64,000 nucleotides of DNA from Sycobia sp. Sy_11. Taxonomy: Eukaryota; Arthropoda; Insecta; Hymenoptera; Epichrysomallidae. Location: the NCBI GenBank assembly GCA_018907035.1, contig JACCIC010000064.1:2791625-2855624 (forward strand), in the 5' to 3' direction. The notes beneath the pieces are model-generated. The model was not told the origin of the DNA. It searched no databases and saw only the letters and a list, made by a program, of their open reading frames with translations. Positions 44,390-57,081 of this stretch are shown piece by piece (the first letter of the stretch is position 1; the number at the start of each line of letters is the position of its first letter). Position numbers and translations under genes: made by a program.

Positions 44390-47155
44390 TTGATGGGAAA
44401 CGAAAGAGAGAAGAAAAAAAAACAATATTTGTTCTTTATTTCTAAATTGAAAAAAAAGACGAAAAATTTGAAATTACTTAAGTATAATTGTTAAATAAAT
44501 TTTAAAATTAATTAACTAGATGCGCGATAAATTTCTCGGTAATATTCCAGCAACTGAAAAAACAACAAAAATTAATTAAACAATCAATTAATTACTTGAA
44601 AAACAAAAAAAAATTTTAAGATGACAGAATTTATTACTTAGTTACTCATTTAATGGGTATTAAAACAGTTACTGAATTAAACAATGCCAGTAACTAATCC
44701 GTTGAGCGATGCTCATTTAACAGTTGTTAGGACAAGACAGAACACCCAACAAAACAATTCGTATATTTTGTCATGAAAGAAGAAAAAATTTAAAGAAAGA
44801 CAAAAAAATTTTAATTGTTATTTAATTGTTATTCAATTCAATCGTTATTGTATTTAAATTGATTATTATTGAATGAAATTTAATTAATTGTTATTTAATA
44901 AGATTTCATTAATTATTTTTTTGACAAGATTTAATTAATTATTATTTAATTTAATAATTAACATGTTATTTAATTATCTCTTAATTGTTACCTTCAATTG
45001 CATCTGTTACTAATAATTTGTAAAATATATAGATTTTACTTATTATTCTCTTTACTGATTATTAAATTATTTAATATTCGCTGTTTTCATTGAGCAAAAA
45101 GAAAAAAAAAATAAAGAACAAAACACATTGATTTGACAAATGATGAAACTCTGTAGTTGCAAGAGACAATGGATAGCAAGAACGACAGAGCAGACATCGA
45201 TACCACAAAAATTATATGCGACTAACGCAAAAAAAAATAAATAAAAAAAATATTTTATTCTCATAGCAAAATTTAAAAAAAAACTGAAAATAGTTTTTTT
45301 GGTCAGTTTGTAATTTGGAAAGAATTTTATTTTTTTATATTTTCAAAAATTTTCACTTTTGAATTTTTGATTTTCGAAAAAAAAAGTTCCACATAAAAAA
45401 AACTCTTTTTGATTTTTCCAAAAAGGGAAAAGGAAAAAAAATTATTTTGAAAATATAACAAAATTTTCGTTATTGTATTTTCCGAAAAATACAAAAATGC
45501 AAAAATACAAAAAAAACCAAGCAGAAAAGAAACGCAGAAAAGAAAACTAAATTTTATTATTTTATTATTTTCGAAGAAAAAAAAGGAAAAGTTTTGCGTC
45601 AGTCGTAAGTACGCCCGTAAGTACACTATATACTTTTATGTGCAAAATTTAGCGTATTTACACAAAATAAATATTACCGATATTTATGTGTATATTCGTA
45701 AATTAATATGAATATACATTTACGAGAACAAAGTGTAAAACGAAGTAATCGCAAATATTTCACAATATTGTGTATATATATTATATATTATAATATCGAA
45801 TCTAAATCTGCGTAATAGACTTTTATTAGAATTTTATTATTACTTATATTAATTTTATTTTATTATTTGACATTAATATTATTATTATATATCACATTAT
45901 AAATTAAATTATGAATCAATTCTAAATTAATGTCTATATATTTCTATAGTCTATATGAGTGCCTAAAATAATATCAGTATTGCTGGAAAAGCAGAACAAA
46001 TCATACATGCTCGAATTCGTTATGAGATAGATATTTTTTTATTAGCATTAACAGTTGCTTTTCTCAATTTTGACAATTGAAATGTGAATTGTACACTAAT
46101 AGAAAAGTGTTTGATAGGTAAAATTTCTGCAAGTATTAATTCATCCAAATTATCGCCACAAATTTTAGATTGTAGATAGATAATAAGATTCTTCTTCTCT
46201 TTTTGAGTATTTCAGATCTTGAGTGTTTTCTATAAATTTTTGCCAATGACCTTTATATTTCATATAACAATAATAGTAAATAAAATAAATTTTCATTAAT
46301 AAATGCACTGAAGAAAAACGGACAATATTTGAAATCTTCCAATTTTAATATAGGTTTTTATGATTTCATATATTTGTTTTTATAAGAAACTAAAATTAAA
46401 ACAATAATTTCTTGTGACAGTACTTTAATGATGAAAATTCTTAATGTGTATTATAGAAAAGGAATTACTAACCAATTTTTTAATGATATAAAGTGTAAAT
46501 GCTATGAAAATTATAATGTTAAATTCATAAAAATACCTTTTAATACCAAAACTTCTAAAAACTAAAAATAATTTCAATGCAAAAACTAGTATTAAGTTAC
46601 TATTATTTTGTATTACAAATAATAATAAGAATAAGAAAGTTCTATTCAGATATTTTTATCAAATTATAAACAATATTGCAATCCTCTGTTACTTCAGAAT
46701 TTTATTTTTTATTTATTTTAATTATTTATAGTTGAAAATTTTATAATTATAATTGCAATTTCAGTAGTGCATGTTTTTATGCATGAGCAAATTTTAAAAA
46801 TATGTGAAAGAAAGAAAGAAATAAATAAATAGCTGGCATATATTATGCACTAACTAAATCTATTGCATAATTAAATTTTTTCTCTTTAGGCCTAATGCCC
46901 TCGCCTAACTGTCAGGGGCCTTGACCGCGAGTATTTACGTTACTGGCTCGAAGACATAAACACTCTCAGAGCGCAATACATTTGTACTTTACAATATAAC
47001 TATAATTTAAGATTTTATAATATAAGTAAGTTTAGATATACGCATAACTTGGGAATTTCGCCGGAGCACTAGCTATTTAAGAAAACGTAAATATATAATA
47101 CATTATATGTATGTTTATTTTTTATAAACTTTTTATAAACATTAGACACTATAAT
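44390..47155. other. AT-rich gene-free stretch
   Basis: A 2.8-kb interval of homopolymer-rich DNA with ATTATT runs and many A tracts (for example 45230-45600). The short ORFs are low-complexity Phe/Ile/Lys frames without support. 46890-46975 is a slightly GC-richer block (GGCCTAATGCCCTCGCC) of unknown origin. Confidence 0.6.
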
Positions 47156-47910
47156 AGTCTGTGCGATCCCGAGATCACGTTGGGTGCTATGTAATTGTGC
47201 GTGTGTTCGCCTCGAACAGGAGGACGGCAGACACGCTCGTTGCAGACGGTGTGTCCGGCTGGGCTTAGCCCTGATTCGACTCGGCGAGGGAGAGGGGCGA
47301 TCCGAGACAGGCGAAATGTCACATTCACGAAAATACGTAAGGTAAAGGAGAAAGAATAAAAAGAGGGACGAGTAAAATTGAATATATCTGTAATTACGTT
47401 ACTTGTTGAACGGTGACAGACACGCGAAGTCGCGAAGCGCGGTGCGCAAGCCGGGGGCGGTCGATGCGACGGCGCGCCTGGAGTCAGGGAAGGGAGAGAG
47501 AAAGAGAGTATAGCTGCCACTTACAGTCGGGGCGCCCCTGGAGGCCGACAAAGAGCGTGAACAGCATAAAAAGAAAGCCCGAAAAAGAATCTCACGAGGC
47601 GAGGCAACAGCAGAACTCGAGGAAGGTCGTTTCTCGCTCAAAAATTAACTCGCGCGTAGCACGACAGTTCTCTTCCTTCTCCCAACCTCGCGGGCGATGA
47701 TCTTGTCCCACTCCCCGCTCTCTCCCTCTCTCTCACTTAACTCCTGGCTAGTGTGTCGGTGCGTCGGCCTGTAACAAAATTACATGCTAAATATTTACAT
47801 ATGAACAACAGACAGTATATACACATACTAGCATCCCCCGTCGCGGCTTCGCCCGAGATAATAATTTGATCGATTTCATAAACAATTCAATAATCGGTCT
47901 AGCGATTGAG

Positions 47911-47938
47911 CCATCGTAGGCCTCTAGGTAGAAAAAGA
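47911..47938 (-). repeat. SINE head fragment inside the Helitron
   Basis: The minus strand reads GAGGCCTACGATGG and CTCAATCGCTAGA, the first ~28 bp of the SINE at 22380. It replaces about 230 bp of the Helitron's pre-terminal region that other copies have, so it marks a deletion or template switch. Confidence 0.7.
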
Positions 47939-48059
47939 TGTTTAAGTGTCTCGAGATGACGTTTTCGAAGATTATCATGTTCGGACTATAGGAAATGTAT
48001 CGGGACGACTGCTATAGAGAGTTTTGTATTGGGGACGTAGAATACAATGTCCAGGTATC

Positions 48060-48775
48060 CCGGGACGACTTTTATGGGGAGTGTTCGAATGATAGAATAA
48101 GAATCTCTTCATAGAAGTTGTACTGACGTACCTGGATTTTGTTTCCCATCAACTATACACGAACTTCCCCGTAGAAGTCATAAAAAACACCTGGAAATCA
48201 CATTCTATCATTCGAACCCGAAACTCCCCGTAGAAGTTGTCCCGACATACCTGAACATTGTCTTTTACCAACTAAACACGATACTCCCCGTAGAAATCGT
48301 CTCGTCATACCTGGACATCATCTTCTACCGTCCGAATATAAAACTCCCTTTAAAATTCGTCCCATAACACCTGGAAATTGCATTCTATGATCCGAACATG
48401 AAACTCCCTGCAGAAGTTGTCCCGACATACCTAAACATCTTTTTCTACCAACTAAATACGATAGTCTCAGTATAAGTCGTCCCGAGAAAGCTAGCTTCGG
48501 TTCCTAATGATTAAACACAATACTCCCCGTAGAAGTCGTTTAGAAACACCTAGATATCGTATTTTACCGTCCCAACACGAATCTTCCCATAGAAGCTGAT
48601 TTCCTCATACCTGGATCTCGTTTTCTATTAACTAAATACAATATTCTCCGTAAAAATCGCCCATAGACACCTGGACATAGCATTCTATCATCCGAACACA
48701 CAATTGCCTATAGAAATCGTCTTGAGGCAACGGGATATAGTAATCAACCGCCCGGAAACGCCAATACCATATTTA
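48060..48775. repeat. 60-bp minisatellite in the Helitron
   Basis: About eleven units in exact 60-bp register (48121, 48181, 48241, 48301, 48361, 48421 begin equivalent positions). Three subtypes recur: ACCAACTAAACACGATACTC, ACCGTCCGAATATAAAACTC, and ATGATCCGAACATGAAACTC. The plus strand reads the degenerate 20-residue repeat with few stops. Confidence 0.9.
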
Positions 48776-48805
48776 TCATTATCATATGTACAATATAATA
48801 TACAT

Positions 48806-48844
<39 letters not shown>
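48806..48844. repeat. (AT)n microsatellite
   Basis: A short AT run inside the Helitron, between the minisatellite and its 5' part. Confidence 0.9.
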
Positions 48845-48849
<5 letters not shown>

Positions 48850-49202
48850 TTCTGTTTTTTCAATTAAAAATTGAGTGAATATTTTCGTTGATGCCAACTG
48901 AAATTCAAGAAAAATGTTGGTATGCGCATAGCATATTTTTTAAGCAGACGATGGATTTCCCTTTTTATGCAGAAGTGACGATATATTTCATTTACATATA
49001 CATAGTTTCGTGGTGGTTAGTAAAGAACCCTATTTTACCATCATTTCTTTTCTTCGAACTAAAAAAAATATACTCTTTTGTCACAATTCTAAAGTTAATA
49101 GAATGTATAAAAATAAAAATATAATTTCTCTTCACAAACTATATTCAGTATGATTTGGCATAAAGAACCATTTTATAAGAGAAGGATAAAGAAAGAAGAA
49201 AG

Positions 49203-49210
49203 ACAGAGAG

Positions 49211-49257
<47 letters not shown>
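49203..49257. repeat. (GA)n microsatellite in Helitron
   Basis: A GA run; the same place in the 15.7-kb copy holds a (CT)n run in opposite reading, so it belongs to the element. Confidence 0.9.
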
Positions 49258-49261
<4 letters not shown>

Positions 49262-49639
49262 CCCACGTAAGAGAAAATAAAATTTACAAAAATCAAAAGA
49301 TATCCATAAGGTGTGAGAATAAGAGTCAAATTTCAGAATTATGATATGATATGATATAATATGATTCACACAGGCTACGGCGGAAGAGAGAGCATAGGGA
49401 CGTGGGATAGCAAGCGTAAATGGCGCTTGCAATCTCCGTGACAATATGTATAATTTTTTTCCTAATTAGGATGAGAGAATTGATCAGAAGTTTTCTCGGA
49501 AGCTTTAAATAAATAGTAAGTTGCACGAATAATATATATACGAGATAAATTTCCCTTTGACCTCTCTGCTTGCAGTTACAGGGTGCAATAAAAGGGAAAG
49601 GCAATATAGTAGGGACGCTCTTTTTAAGGCGATCTTCCA

Positions 49640-50785
49640 TTTGGACGATTGGACTTTAGTTTTGACGGTATACGAGGTCAAACAATTAATGAATTAAAAA
49701 ATCGATTATATTTAAAAATTAAGGTACATCGCTGTGATCCTCTTCAAAGTAGTCCAATCCCGTATCTATACACTTATTCCAGCGAGTTTCCCAGTTTTCG
49801 TAACCATTCTGGAATACTTTTTATAGGACTTCTCCGAGTACCCTCGACGCAGATTCTTGTATATCTTTAACGGAGTCAAAATATCAACGTTTGACGAATT
49901 TTTTCAAATGGGAGAATAGGAGAAATTCGCAGAGTGACATGCCCGGTGAATAGGGCGGTGGAATTAACGTTGCGATGCCTTTAGACGTGAAAAACTGAGA
50001 GACTCTGAATGCCCTGTGACAGGAAGGATTGTCGTGATGCAGAATCCAAATCTTCGCGATCTCTGGACACACTCAGAGCACCCTTTTTCGTAATTTTTCG
50101 AGCATATTGTCGTAGAATACTTGCTTTATTGTTTCTCTAGGTGATACAAACTCTTTATGAGCCATCCCTTTGCTGTCGAAGAAGCAAATGAATATAATTT
50201 TCCCTTTGGACTTGCTTATTCTTGCCTTCTTTGGCCTTGGCGTTCCCGGGGAAAGCCACTGTTGGTTTTGTCGCTTAGTTTCAGGGTCATATTAAAAGAA
50301 CCAACTTTTATCACCAGTAATAACCTGATCGAGAAGAATAGGGTCACTTTCAACCTGCTCGAGACAATTTTGACCGATGTTCATTCGGTGGGCTTTTTTC
50401 TCATCTGAAAAGTTCTTCGGTACTATCTACCCGTACAGCTTTTTCATGACGTAATCTTTGATTCAAATCTTTCTAACTGTTTCCTGGTTAATATTCAACA
50501 CGTCAGCCAACATTCGAATAATTAGTCGCCAGTCTTGATTGACAACGGCGCGGACGCGCTGTGCATTCGCCTCGGTTCGCATTGGAATTGGCCTTCCGCC
50601 CCGCGCCTCGTCTTTAATGCTCTCACGGCCTTTTTTAAATCGGTATGCTACCGAAGTACCTGACTACGACTCAAGGTAATACTACCAAACACTTTAAGCA
50701 CTTTTTCATAAGTTTATGTCGCGGTTTCGCCGAGTCTCGCACAAAATTTCAGCGCGCACCGTTGTTCTAAATTTCTCTGTTCCAT
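49640..50785 (-). pseudogene. Decayed mariner transposase, third lineage
   Basis: The minus strand starts MEQRNLEQRCALKFCARLGE (50785), with a stop soon after, then a helix-turn-helix region (GRPIPMRTEANAQRVR near 50580) and a late frame at 50072-49884 with LHHDNPSCHRA and PPYSPGMSLCEFLLF. The third catalytic residue, normally Asp before F/Y-LF, reads Glu, and there are many stops. It differs from the two mariner lineages above and resembles the group that gave rise to vertebrate SETMAR-like elements. The terminal repeats were not resolved. Confidence 0.8.
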
Positions 50786-50974
50786 TTTCATGACATGCAT
50801 TACTCGTATGTTATTACAAAATACTAAACAGCTAGTAAATAATGATCGTATAAGAGTCGTCAAAGTCTCAATCGAGAGAGTAGGGATCAATTATTACGGT
50901 GGCGGAGTTATAGGTTCGCAGTGTTACCACAGGCCGAGAAATAAACTCGGTCGCATTACTTAATTGTTTGACTT

Positions 50975-51195
50975 CGTATATATTGTATAAAATGGTCTAC
51001 GAAAGATTAGCTTTTTGAAGTGATCGCTGCTCTGAAGCAGGTTTTTATACAGAAGTGAATATAGGTAAATTACGCTAAATTATTTATAGTAATATAGATT
51101 TTTATATATAGAGTACTTTTTACATAGACATTATGAACTATTTAAGAAATCGGTTATATTATTATCTGAGGTGAAGGCAAGACGGAGGATGCTAG
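50975..51195 (+). mobile_element. Helitron 3'-end fragment
   Basis: It matches only the last ~220 bp of family A (TTGTATAAAATGGTC, GAAGCAGGTTTTTATACAGAAG, GGAGGATG then CTAG at 51192-51195). The terminal hairpin is eroded (GAGGTGAAGGCAAGACGG), so this is an old copy. 51196-51646 is AT-rich with no gene. Confidence 0.75.
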
Positions 51196-51646
51196 TATAT
51201 TTAAAAACATATGGATTTATAACCAGCATTTTTCACACTTAGTACATTCCGCTACTATTTACAAATTCATTTTTTTAACGTTTATGAATTTTTAATAATA
51301 CATATAGATATCATTTTATAATTTCGTAATTTTTATTTTGCTGAAAAAAACGCTGAAAAAATAAAGTATTTGAATTAATAAAATCTACAATATTAATTTA
51401 AAACATTATTTCAAAAACACAAAATATGAATCTTTCATAGTTTTCATCATGAAATTCGTTTCACAAGTTATTCTTGCGGTATTTCGAATGAATTATATTT
51501 TTATTTTGTATTATTATTTTTAGAATTTTAATTATATAACAATAGTCAACAAAATTATTCAAAAAAACGCATTCGTTTATATATTCATTCCAAAAAATAG
51601 AATTGTAATGCCCAAAGAAATGAAGATAGAGTAATTTAAAAGATAG

Positions 51647-52137
51647 TGTTCAAGCATTGAATACGTTGGAGATGAATGACAGAATTTATATTATTGCCCT
51701 TCTCCAATAGACAAACACTCCATGTATGGCCGCCAGATGTGAAGATTTTCCGCAATTACACTTAGGGTAGGATTGGTTGTATTCTATTATTGTACGTGAC
51801 AATTACCAACAAGCGGGGATCAACCAATGCTAATTATACACCATGCCGAGCGACAAAACCAATGCTACCGAGCATCTGCCTAATTAGGATCAACTATACC
51901 TGAAAGAGGAGTTCCGCCGCTTCCGGGGGGCACCCCTGAGATCGGGGCATGAACAGTGACCAGTTACAGTTTGGACGCCGACCGAATATGATCGACAGGA
52001 AAATAATATTAAACCTCTTACTATTTCAATTTCTCTGTATAAATTCATTACTTGCATTTATGTAGTATAGCATTAAATTATATTTATTACGAACCTTAAA
52101 ACAGTGCGTGTTTATTCGACAATTTAAACCACAAACA
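51647..52137 (+). repeat. BEL/Pao 5' LTR
   Basis: TG...CA-type LTR, 491 bp. Directly followed by the putative primer-binding site at 52138-52155. Confidence 0.9.
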
Positions 52138-52668
52138 TTGGTCCTTCGAGCCGGATATAGAACTTGGTTTGTAACCACTTGAACTAGTACGATTTACGCA
52201 ATAGAACTGTCAGGGAATTATAACAACTTGTGCCCTATAGCGAATATAATTCAAGTGCCTATACATACGAAAGTGCGTGCATATGGACAATAGTAAAAAG
52301 TGTTTGTGAACGAACTCTCAAGAGGGAATTGTAACGGACTATAGTGTAGTGAGTTATGAGCCATAATTTTGCTGTGCATAAACATTTTTGAGTGTGTCTT
52401 ATGATCTATAAAGGTCAGTAGTGCTAAAGAACCTTCTGTATTCGAGGACGGGAGAGAACTATATACGAAACTAGGATGGCGTACATAATCTTCAAGATGC
52501 TTGGAATATGAGTTAAGACTAAGCGTTACATATAATCCATGAGATACAGTGAAAATAGCGACTTCTGTATCAGCGAACTGAATATACAGCACTACTACTC
52601 AGAGTAAGTCTCCAATAATCCTTAATTTCCTTTCCTTTACGACTTCGCAGTTTTACGTAAGAGTTGAA

Positions 52669-53157
52669 ATGGATATTTTAAAGAAAAGGCGCACTCACAT
52701 TAAAGCTAAACTCACGCGTTTTGCGAACTTCGTAAATTCCATAACTGACGACGTCGATATCTCAATTTTAGAAGCTAGGTTAGTAAAGGCGGAACCGTTA
52801 TATGAGACGTTTGACGAAATTCAAACCGAAATAGAAATGATGAACGTCGACACCACAACAGATTTTCTTCAATCACAAGAACGCGAACAATTCGAGGAAC
52901 ATTATTTTCTGATAACATCACGAGCAAAAACCTTGATCGCAGCCGCTAAGGCTGTCACGCATTCTAACGCTATAGAGCTGCGTGCGTCTAATTCAAACAT
53001 CGCGTATGCTTCTTCACCTTCAGAGCACAAGCCTTCGCTAGGTATTCAGCTACCGAAAATACAATTACCCAAATTTTCTGGAGCCTACGGTAAATGGCTA
53101 CGTTTTCGGGATACATTTCAGGCGCTTATTCATGAAAACGCAACGCTCAGCAAATAA
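52669..53157 (+). pseudogene. BEL/Pao gag N-terminus, truncated
   Basis: 162 codons starting MDILKKRRTHIKAKL, with the DUF1759-type gag segment LPKIQLPKFSGAYGKWLRFR near the end. It stops at TAA (53155-53157). The same frame then continues directly into the RT entry region of pol, so roughly the last two thirds of gag and the aspartyl protease have been removed by an in-frame deletion at about 53150-53160. The leader 52138-52668 has only short frames. Confidence 0.85.
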
Positions 53158-56100
53158 CTTGAAAATAATTTTGTCGAAACAAATGCTAAAATCGCCGAAA
53201 GCGATTACAGCGAACGGCATTTTCGTGAAACTTTTCGGGGAAATGACTTGACGGGACGATTCATCGTTAGTATTCTATTTAATGAAAGGGTTCGGGAACT
53301 TGGCAACTCCAAGGACATCGCTGTCAAACGTCTCCTCGGATTAGAACGAAAATTTGCAAAGATGCCTACACTTCGTCAGTCATATGTAAGTTTCTTAAGA
53401 GAATATGAAGAGCTAGGACACATGCAAATCATTTGTGAAGATAATCAGCTAAAGCCAAATTTTTATCTGCCTCACCATGCGGTAATAAAGGAAGGGAGTA
53501 AGACCACTAAGTTACGAGTTGTCTTTGACGGTTCAGCAAAAACAGATTCGGGATTATCTCTTAATGATGTGCAGCACGTAGGTCCTATGGTGCAAGATGA
53601 CTTATTGAAAATAATATTAAGATTTCGGCAGTATAAATACGTAATTGCGGCGGATATTTCCAAAATATATCGTCAGATAGACGTGCGAGACGAACAGTGC
53701 GCATTTCAGCGAATATTATGGCGCGAGAACCCATCACTGCCTATTCGTGAATATGAACTAAAAACGGTAACGTATGACACAGCATCTGCTGCCTTTCTTG
53801 CTACGCGATGCCTCCGCGAGCTGGGGCTTACATCTAAAAACAAATATCCTGCTGCAAGTAGTGTAATACTTCGCGATTTTTATGTCGACGACATGCTAAC
53901 TGGTGCTGACACTATAAAGGCCGCGATAAATTTAAAAACCGATGTAACAGATATTCTGCGAACTGCTGGAATGGAGCTCAGAAAGTGGGCATCCAACGAT
54001 TCTCGAATACTCACTGATAATGAGCACACGAATAACGAAGCTATTTATATTCAAGGCGATAAGGATGCAAAAACGCTCGGATTAATGTGGGATGCGAAAA
54101 GTGACAAACTTACCTACGAAATGAACGGCACTGCAGCACATAGATTTACGAAGCGTACGATTACTTCGATTATAGCTCAAATCTTTGATCCGCTTGGTCT
54201 GGCCGGTCCGGCCATAGTTGAAGCAAAGGTAATCTTACAAAGATTATGGAACTTAAAGTTAGACTGGGATGAATCGATACCACAGGATCTGCATACTAGT
54301 TGGGAACGAATATACGATACCTTAATAAATATAAATAAGGTTGACATTGATAGATGTGTGATATCTCCCAACGTTAATTCCGTAGAATTTCACGGCTTCT
54401 GCGATGCCTCTGAGACTGCATACGGAGCGTGCATTTACTGTCGTTCTATTAATAACGACGGCACTTACACAGTGCGATTGTTATGCGCAAAGTCTAAAGT
54501 GGCTCCTCTGAAGAAGCTCTCTCTAACGCGATTAGAGCTATCAGGAGCACTGTTACTTGCACAATTAGCTCATAAAGTAAGTTCCGCATGTAATTTATCC
54601 ATGGAAGAATGGCATTTTTGGACTGATTCTACTATCACTCTTGCATGGATAAAGGCGCCTTCCCATACCTGGAAAACATTTGTGGCAAATCGGGTAACAG
54701 AAATACAAGAACTTTCCAATGGTAATTGGAATCATGTGAGATCATCAATGAATCCCGCAGACTTGATTTCCCGTGGCCTCAACGCAACAGAATTACTCAA
54801 CGCAACGTTATGGTGGGCGGGACCATCATGGCTTTCGAAAGAAAGGGACAGCTGGCCAATGCCCCTTGCTGCTAGCAAACAGCATGAGACTATGGAACAA
54901 CGAGAAAATATAAAATGCTTAGCCGCGGAAGTGAACCAACGCAAGGAACCAGCTGACGCTCATAAAATCATAGACTACAAGCGTTTTTCCTCATTTACAA
55001 GACTACATTGGACCATAGCTTATGTTTTTCGTTATATTTATAACTGTAAAAAGAAGCACACTAAAGCTGCTGTAGCGACAATAGATACTCAAGATATATA
55101 TAAGTCTAACCCTTTAACAATTGACGAACTTGACCGCGCTTTACAGATGATTTTACGAGGTACGCAAAGGGCATCCTTTTCAAATGAGATAGAAGCTATA
55201 ATGAGAAATAAGGATGTTTCGAAAACCAGCAAACTACGCAACTTATCGCCATTCATGGACAAGGACGGACTTTTACGAGTGGGCGGCAGGTTAAGTAATA
55301 CGAATATACCCTACAATGAAAAACATCCCATTATATTAGACTCTTCCAGCGCGTTATCCGATTTGCTAATAAAACACGAACATAATCGATTGCTCCATGC
55401 AGGATGTCAAGCAGTGATATATTCACTACGGTTACGCTATTGGATAGTCTCGATGAAAAATTCAGTAAAAAAATTCTCCGAGAATGTGTTACTTGCTTTC
55501 GGACGCGTCCGACTGGAATATCTCAGTTTATGAGAGATTTGCCTTTGTCTCGTGTAATTGCGGGGTAGATTATACCGGATCTTTCTATATTAAGGAAAGG
55601 ACGCGTTCCCGTACGTATATAAAAACTTACATTTGTATTTTTGTTTGCTTCTCTACAAAGGCAGTACACATAGAGTTGGCCCGTGACTTAAGTACTGAGG
55701 CATTTTTCAACTGTTTAAAAAGATTCATTTCACGGCGCGGTATATGTAAAAATATTCATTCGGACAATGGTACAAACTTTGTAGGCGCAAAAAATGATTT
55801 AGATGACTTAAGGAAAATGTTAGAATCTGTTAGTAGTGAAACAGATTCGTTTCATTTTTTACAAAGCTAAGGCATAAATTGGCATTTAACACCGCCGCGC
55901 AGCCCGCACTTTGGCGGTCTTTGGGAGAGTGCCGTGAAATCCGCTAAGTATCATCTAAGGCGCGTCGTCGGCGAAACCAAGCTCACTTACGAAGAATTTT
56001 ATACGTTATTAACACAGGTTGAAGCGTGTTTAAACTCCCGTCCCTTATCCCCCTTTTCCAGTGATCCTAAAGATCTTACACCACTAACACCTGGACACTT

Positions 56101-56494
56101 TTTAATAGGAGACTCTCTGCAAGCACTTCCGCAAAGCGATTTACGTGAAATAAATCCATATAGACTTAATAAATTTCAACATATCCAGTATATGTTACAA
56201 CATTTTTGGCAGCGGTGGCATCAAGAATACTTGCCACAATTGCAGAAAAGAGAGAAATGGCGCAGTCGAAATACATTTATATTAAAACCAGGTATGATGG
56301 TATTGCTGAGAGAAGACAATGTACCACTAATGCAGTGGCCTCTAGGCCGCATCATTGAATTACACCCTGGTAAGGACGGCTTAACAAGAGTAGTTACCGT
56401 GAGGACAGCACGAGGAGAAATTAAAAGACCCACCACCAAAATCTGTATTTACCCATTAATGAATCACTTGAAATCGAATAATATAAGATCATAG
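53158..56494 (+). pseudogene. BEL/Pao pol (RT, RNase H, integrase), nearly intact but broken
   Basis: A 761-codon frame (53248-55533) carries RT, with KLRVVFDGSAKT, VIAADISKIYRQI, FYVDDMLTGAD as the active site and FDPLGLAGP, then RNase H (EFHGFCDASETAYGA, FWTDSTITLAW) and the HHCC zinc region. Two 1-base shifts near 55475 and 55555 lead to the integrase core (55484-55870: VDYTGSF, IHSDNGTNFVGA). A TAA at 55868-55870 interrupts the core. The rest (55934-56494) has the catalytic-Glu region near GGLWESAV and the C-terminal DUF5641-type fold (LTPGHFLIGD, WPLGRIIELHPGKDG). The mutations are few, agreeing with the modest LTR divergence. Confidence 0.92.
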
Positions 56495-56589
56495 AAACGA
56501 GACAACGATGAGAGATACTTTAAATATTATTTGTATACATTCTAATTTGAAAGGTTATAGAAAGATATTCTTTTAAGGTGGGCGGTATA

Positions 56590-57081
56590 TGTTCAAGCAC
56601 TGAATACGTTGGAGAGGAATGACAGAATTTATATTATTGACCCTTCTCAATAGACAAACACTCCATGTATGGCCGCCAGATGTGAAGATTTTCCGCAATT
56701 ACACTTAGGGTAGGATTGGTTGTATTATATTATCGTACGTGACAATTACCAACAAGCGGGGATCAACCAATGCTAATTATACACCATGCCGAGCGACAAA
56801 ACCAATGCTACCGAGCAATCTGCCTAATTAGGATCAACTATACCTGAAAGAGGAGTCCGCCGCATCCGGGGGGCACCCTGAGATCGGGGACATGAACAGT
56901 GACAGTTACAGTTCTGGACGCCGATCCTAATATGATCGGACAGGAAAATAATATTAAACCTCTTACTATTTCAATTTTCTGTATAAATTCATTACTTGCA
57001 TTTATGTAGTATAGCATTAAATTATATTTATTACGAACCTTAAAACAGTGCGTTTTTATTCCACAATTTAAACCACAAACA
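56590..57081 (+). repeat. BEL/Pao 3' LTR
   Basis: 492 bp, about 96 percent identical by eye to the 5' LTR. On the minus strand it contains AATAAA (57055-57060), 235 bp past the stop codon of the convergent protease gene. Confidence 0.9.

Larger units (their letters stand above)
47828..49364 (-). mobile_element. Non-autonomous Helitron with empty-site evidence
   Basis: On the minus strand it starts TCATATTATATCATATC (49364) and ends GCGAAGCCGCGACGGGGGATG + CTAG (47828). It is 1537 bp. The flanks rejoin to give the uninterrupted sequence seen at 41511-41545 (GTATATACAAATATTTACAC), so the insertion lies between A and T without duplication, as Helitrons do. It is a deletion derivative: the first ~300 bp after the 5' tip in the 15.7-kb copy are missing. 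No protein gene. Confidence 0.85.
47156..49442 (-). mobile_element. Gypsy-type solo LTR split by a Helitron
   Basis: Two pieces, 47156-47827 and 49365-49442, together match the LTR at 41220-41606. On the minus strand it starts TGTCACGGAG (49442). The distal end is not certain, since only the shared part can be aligned; the GC-rich 47160-47560 section is assumed to belong to it. No internal retroelement sequence is attached. The overlapping ORFs on both strands here are unsupported. Confidence 0.6.
51647..57081 (+). mobile_element. BEL/Pao LTR retrotransposon with both LTRs
   Basis: The 491-bp 5' LTR (51647-52137) and 492-bp 3' LTR (56590-57081) run TGTTCAAGCA to CCACAAACA. They differ at roughly twenty positions by eye, so about 4 percent. 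TTGGTCCTTCGAGCCGG after the 5' LTR is the likely primer-binding site, and AAGGTGGGCGGTA before the 3' LTR the purine tract. Flanking bases (GATAG and GTTCC) do not match, so no target duplication is evident. It carries a deletion of most of gag and the protease, plus point damage in pol. Confidence 0.92.

Noticed and set aside
45067..45626. Hydrophobic Phe/Ile ORFs as membrane proteins
   Set aside because: They derive from A/T homopolymer runs; no start context, no conserved residues.
47149..47700. A GC-rich gene or CpG-island promoter at 47.2-47.7 kb
   Set aside because: The block belongs to a repeat matching the LTR at 41 kb; overlapping ORFs on both strands show no family motif.
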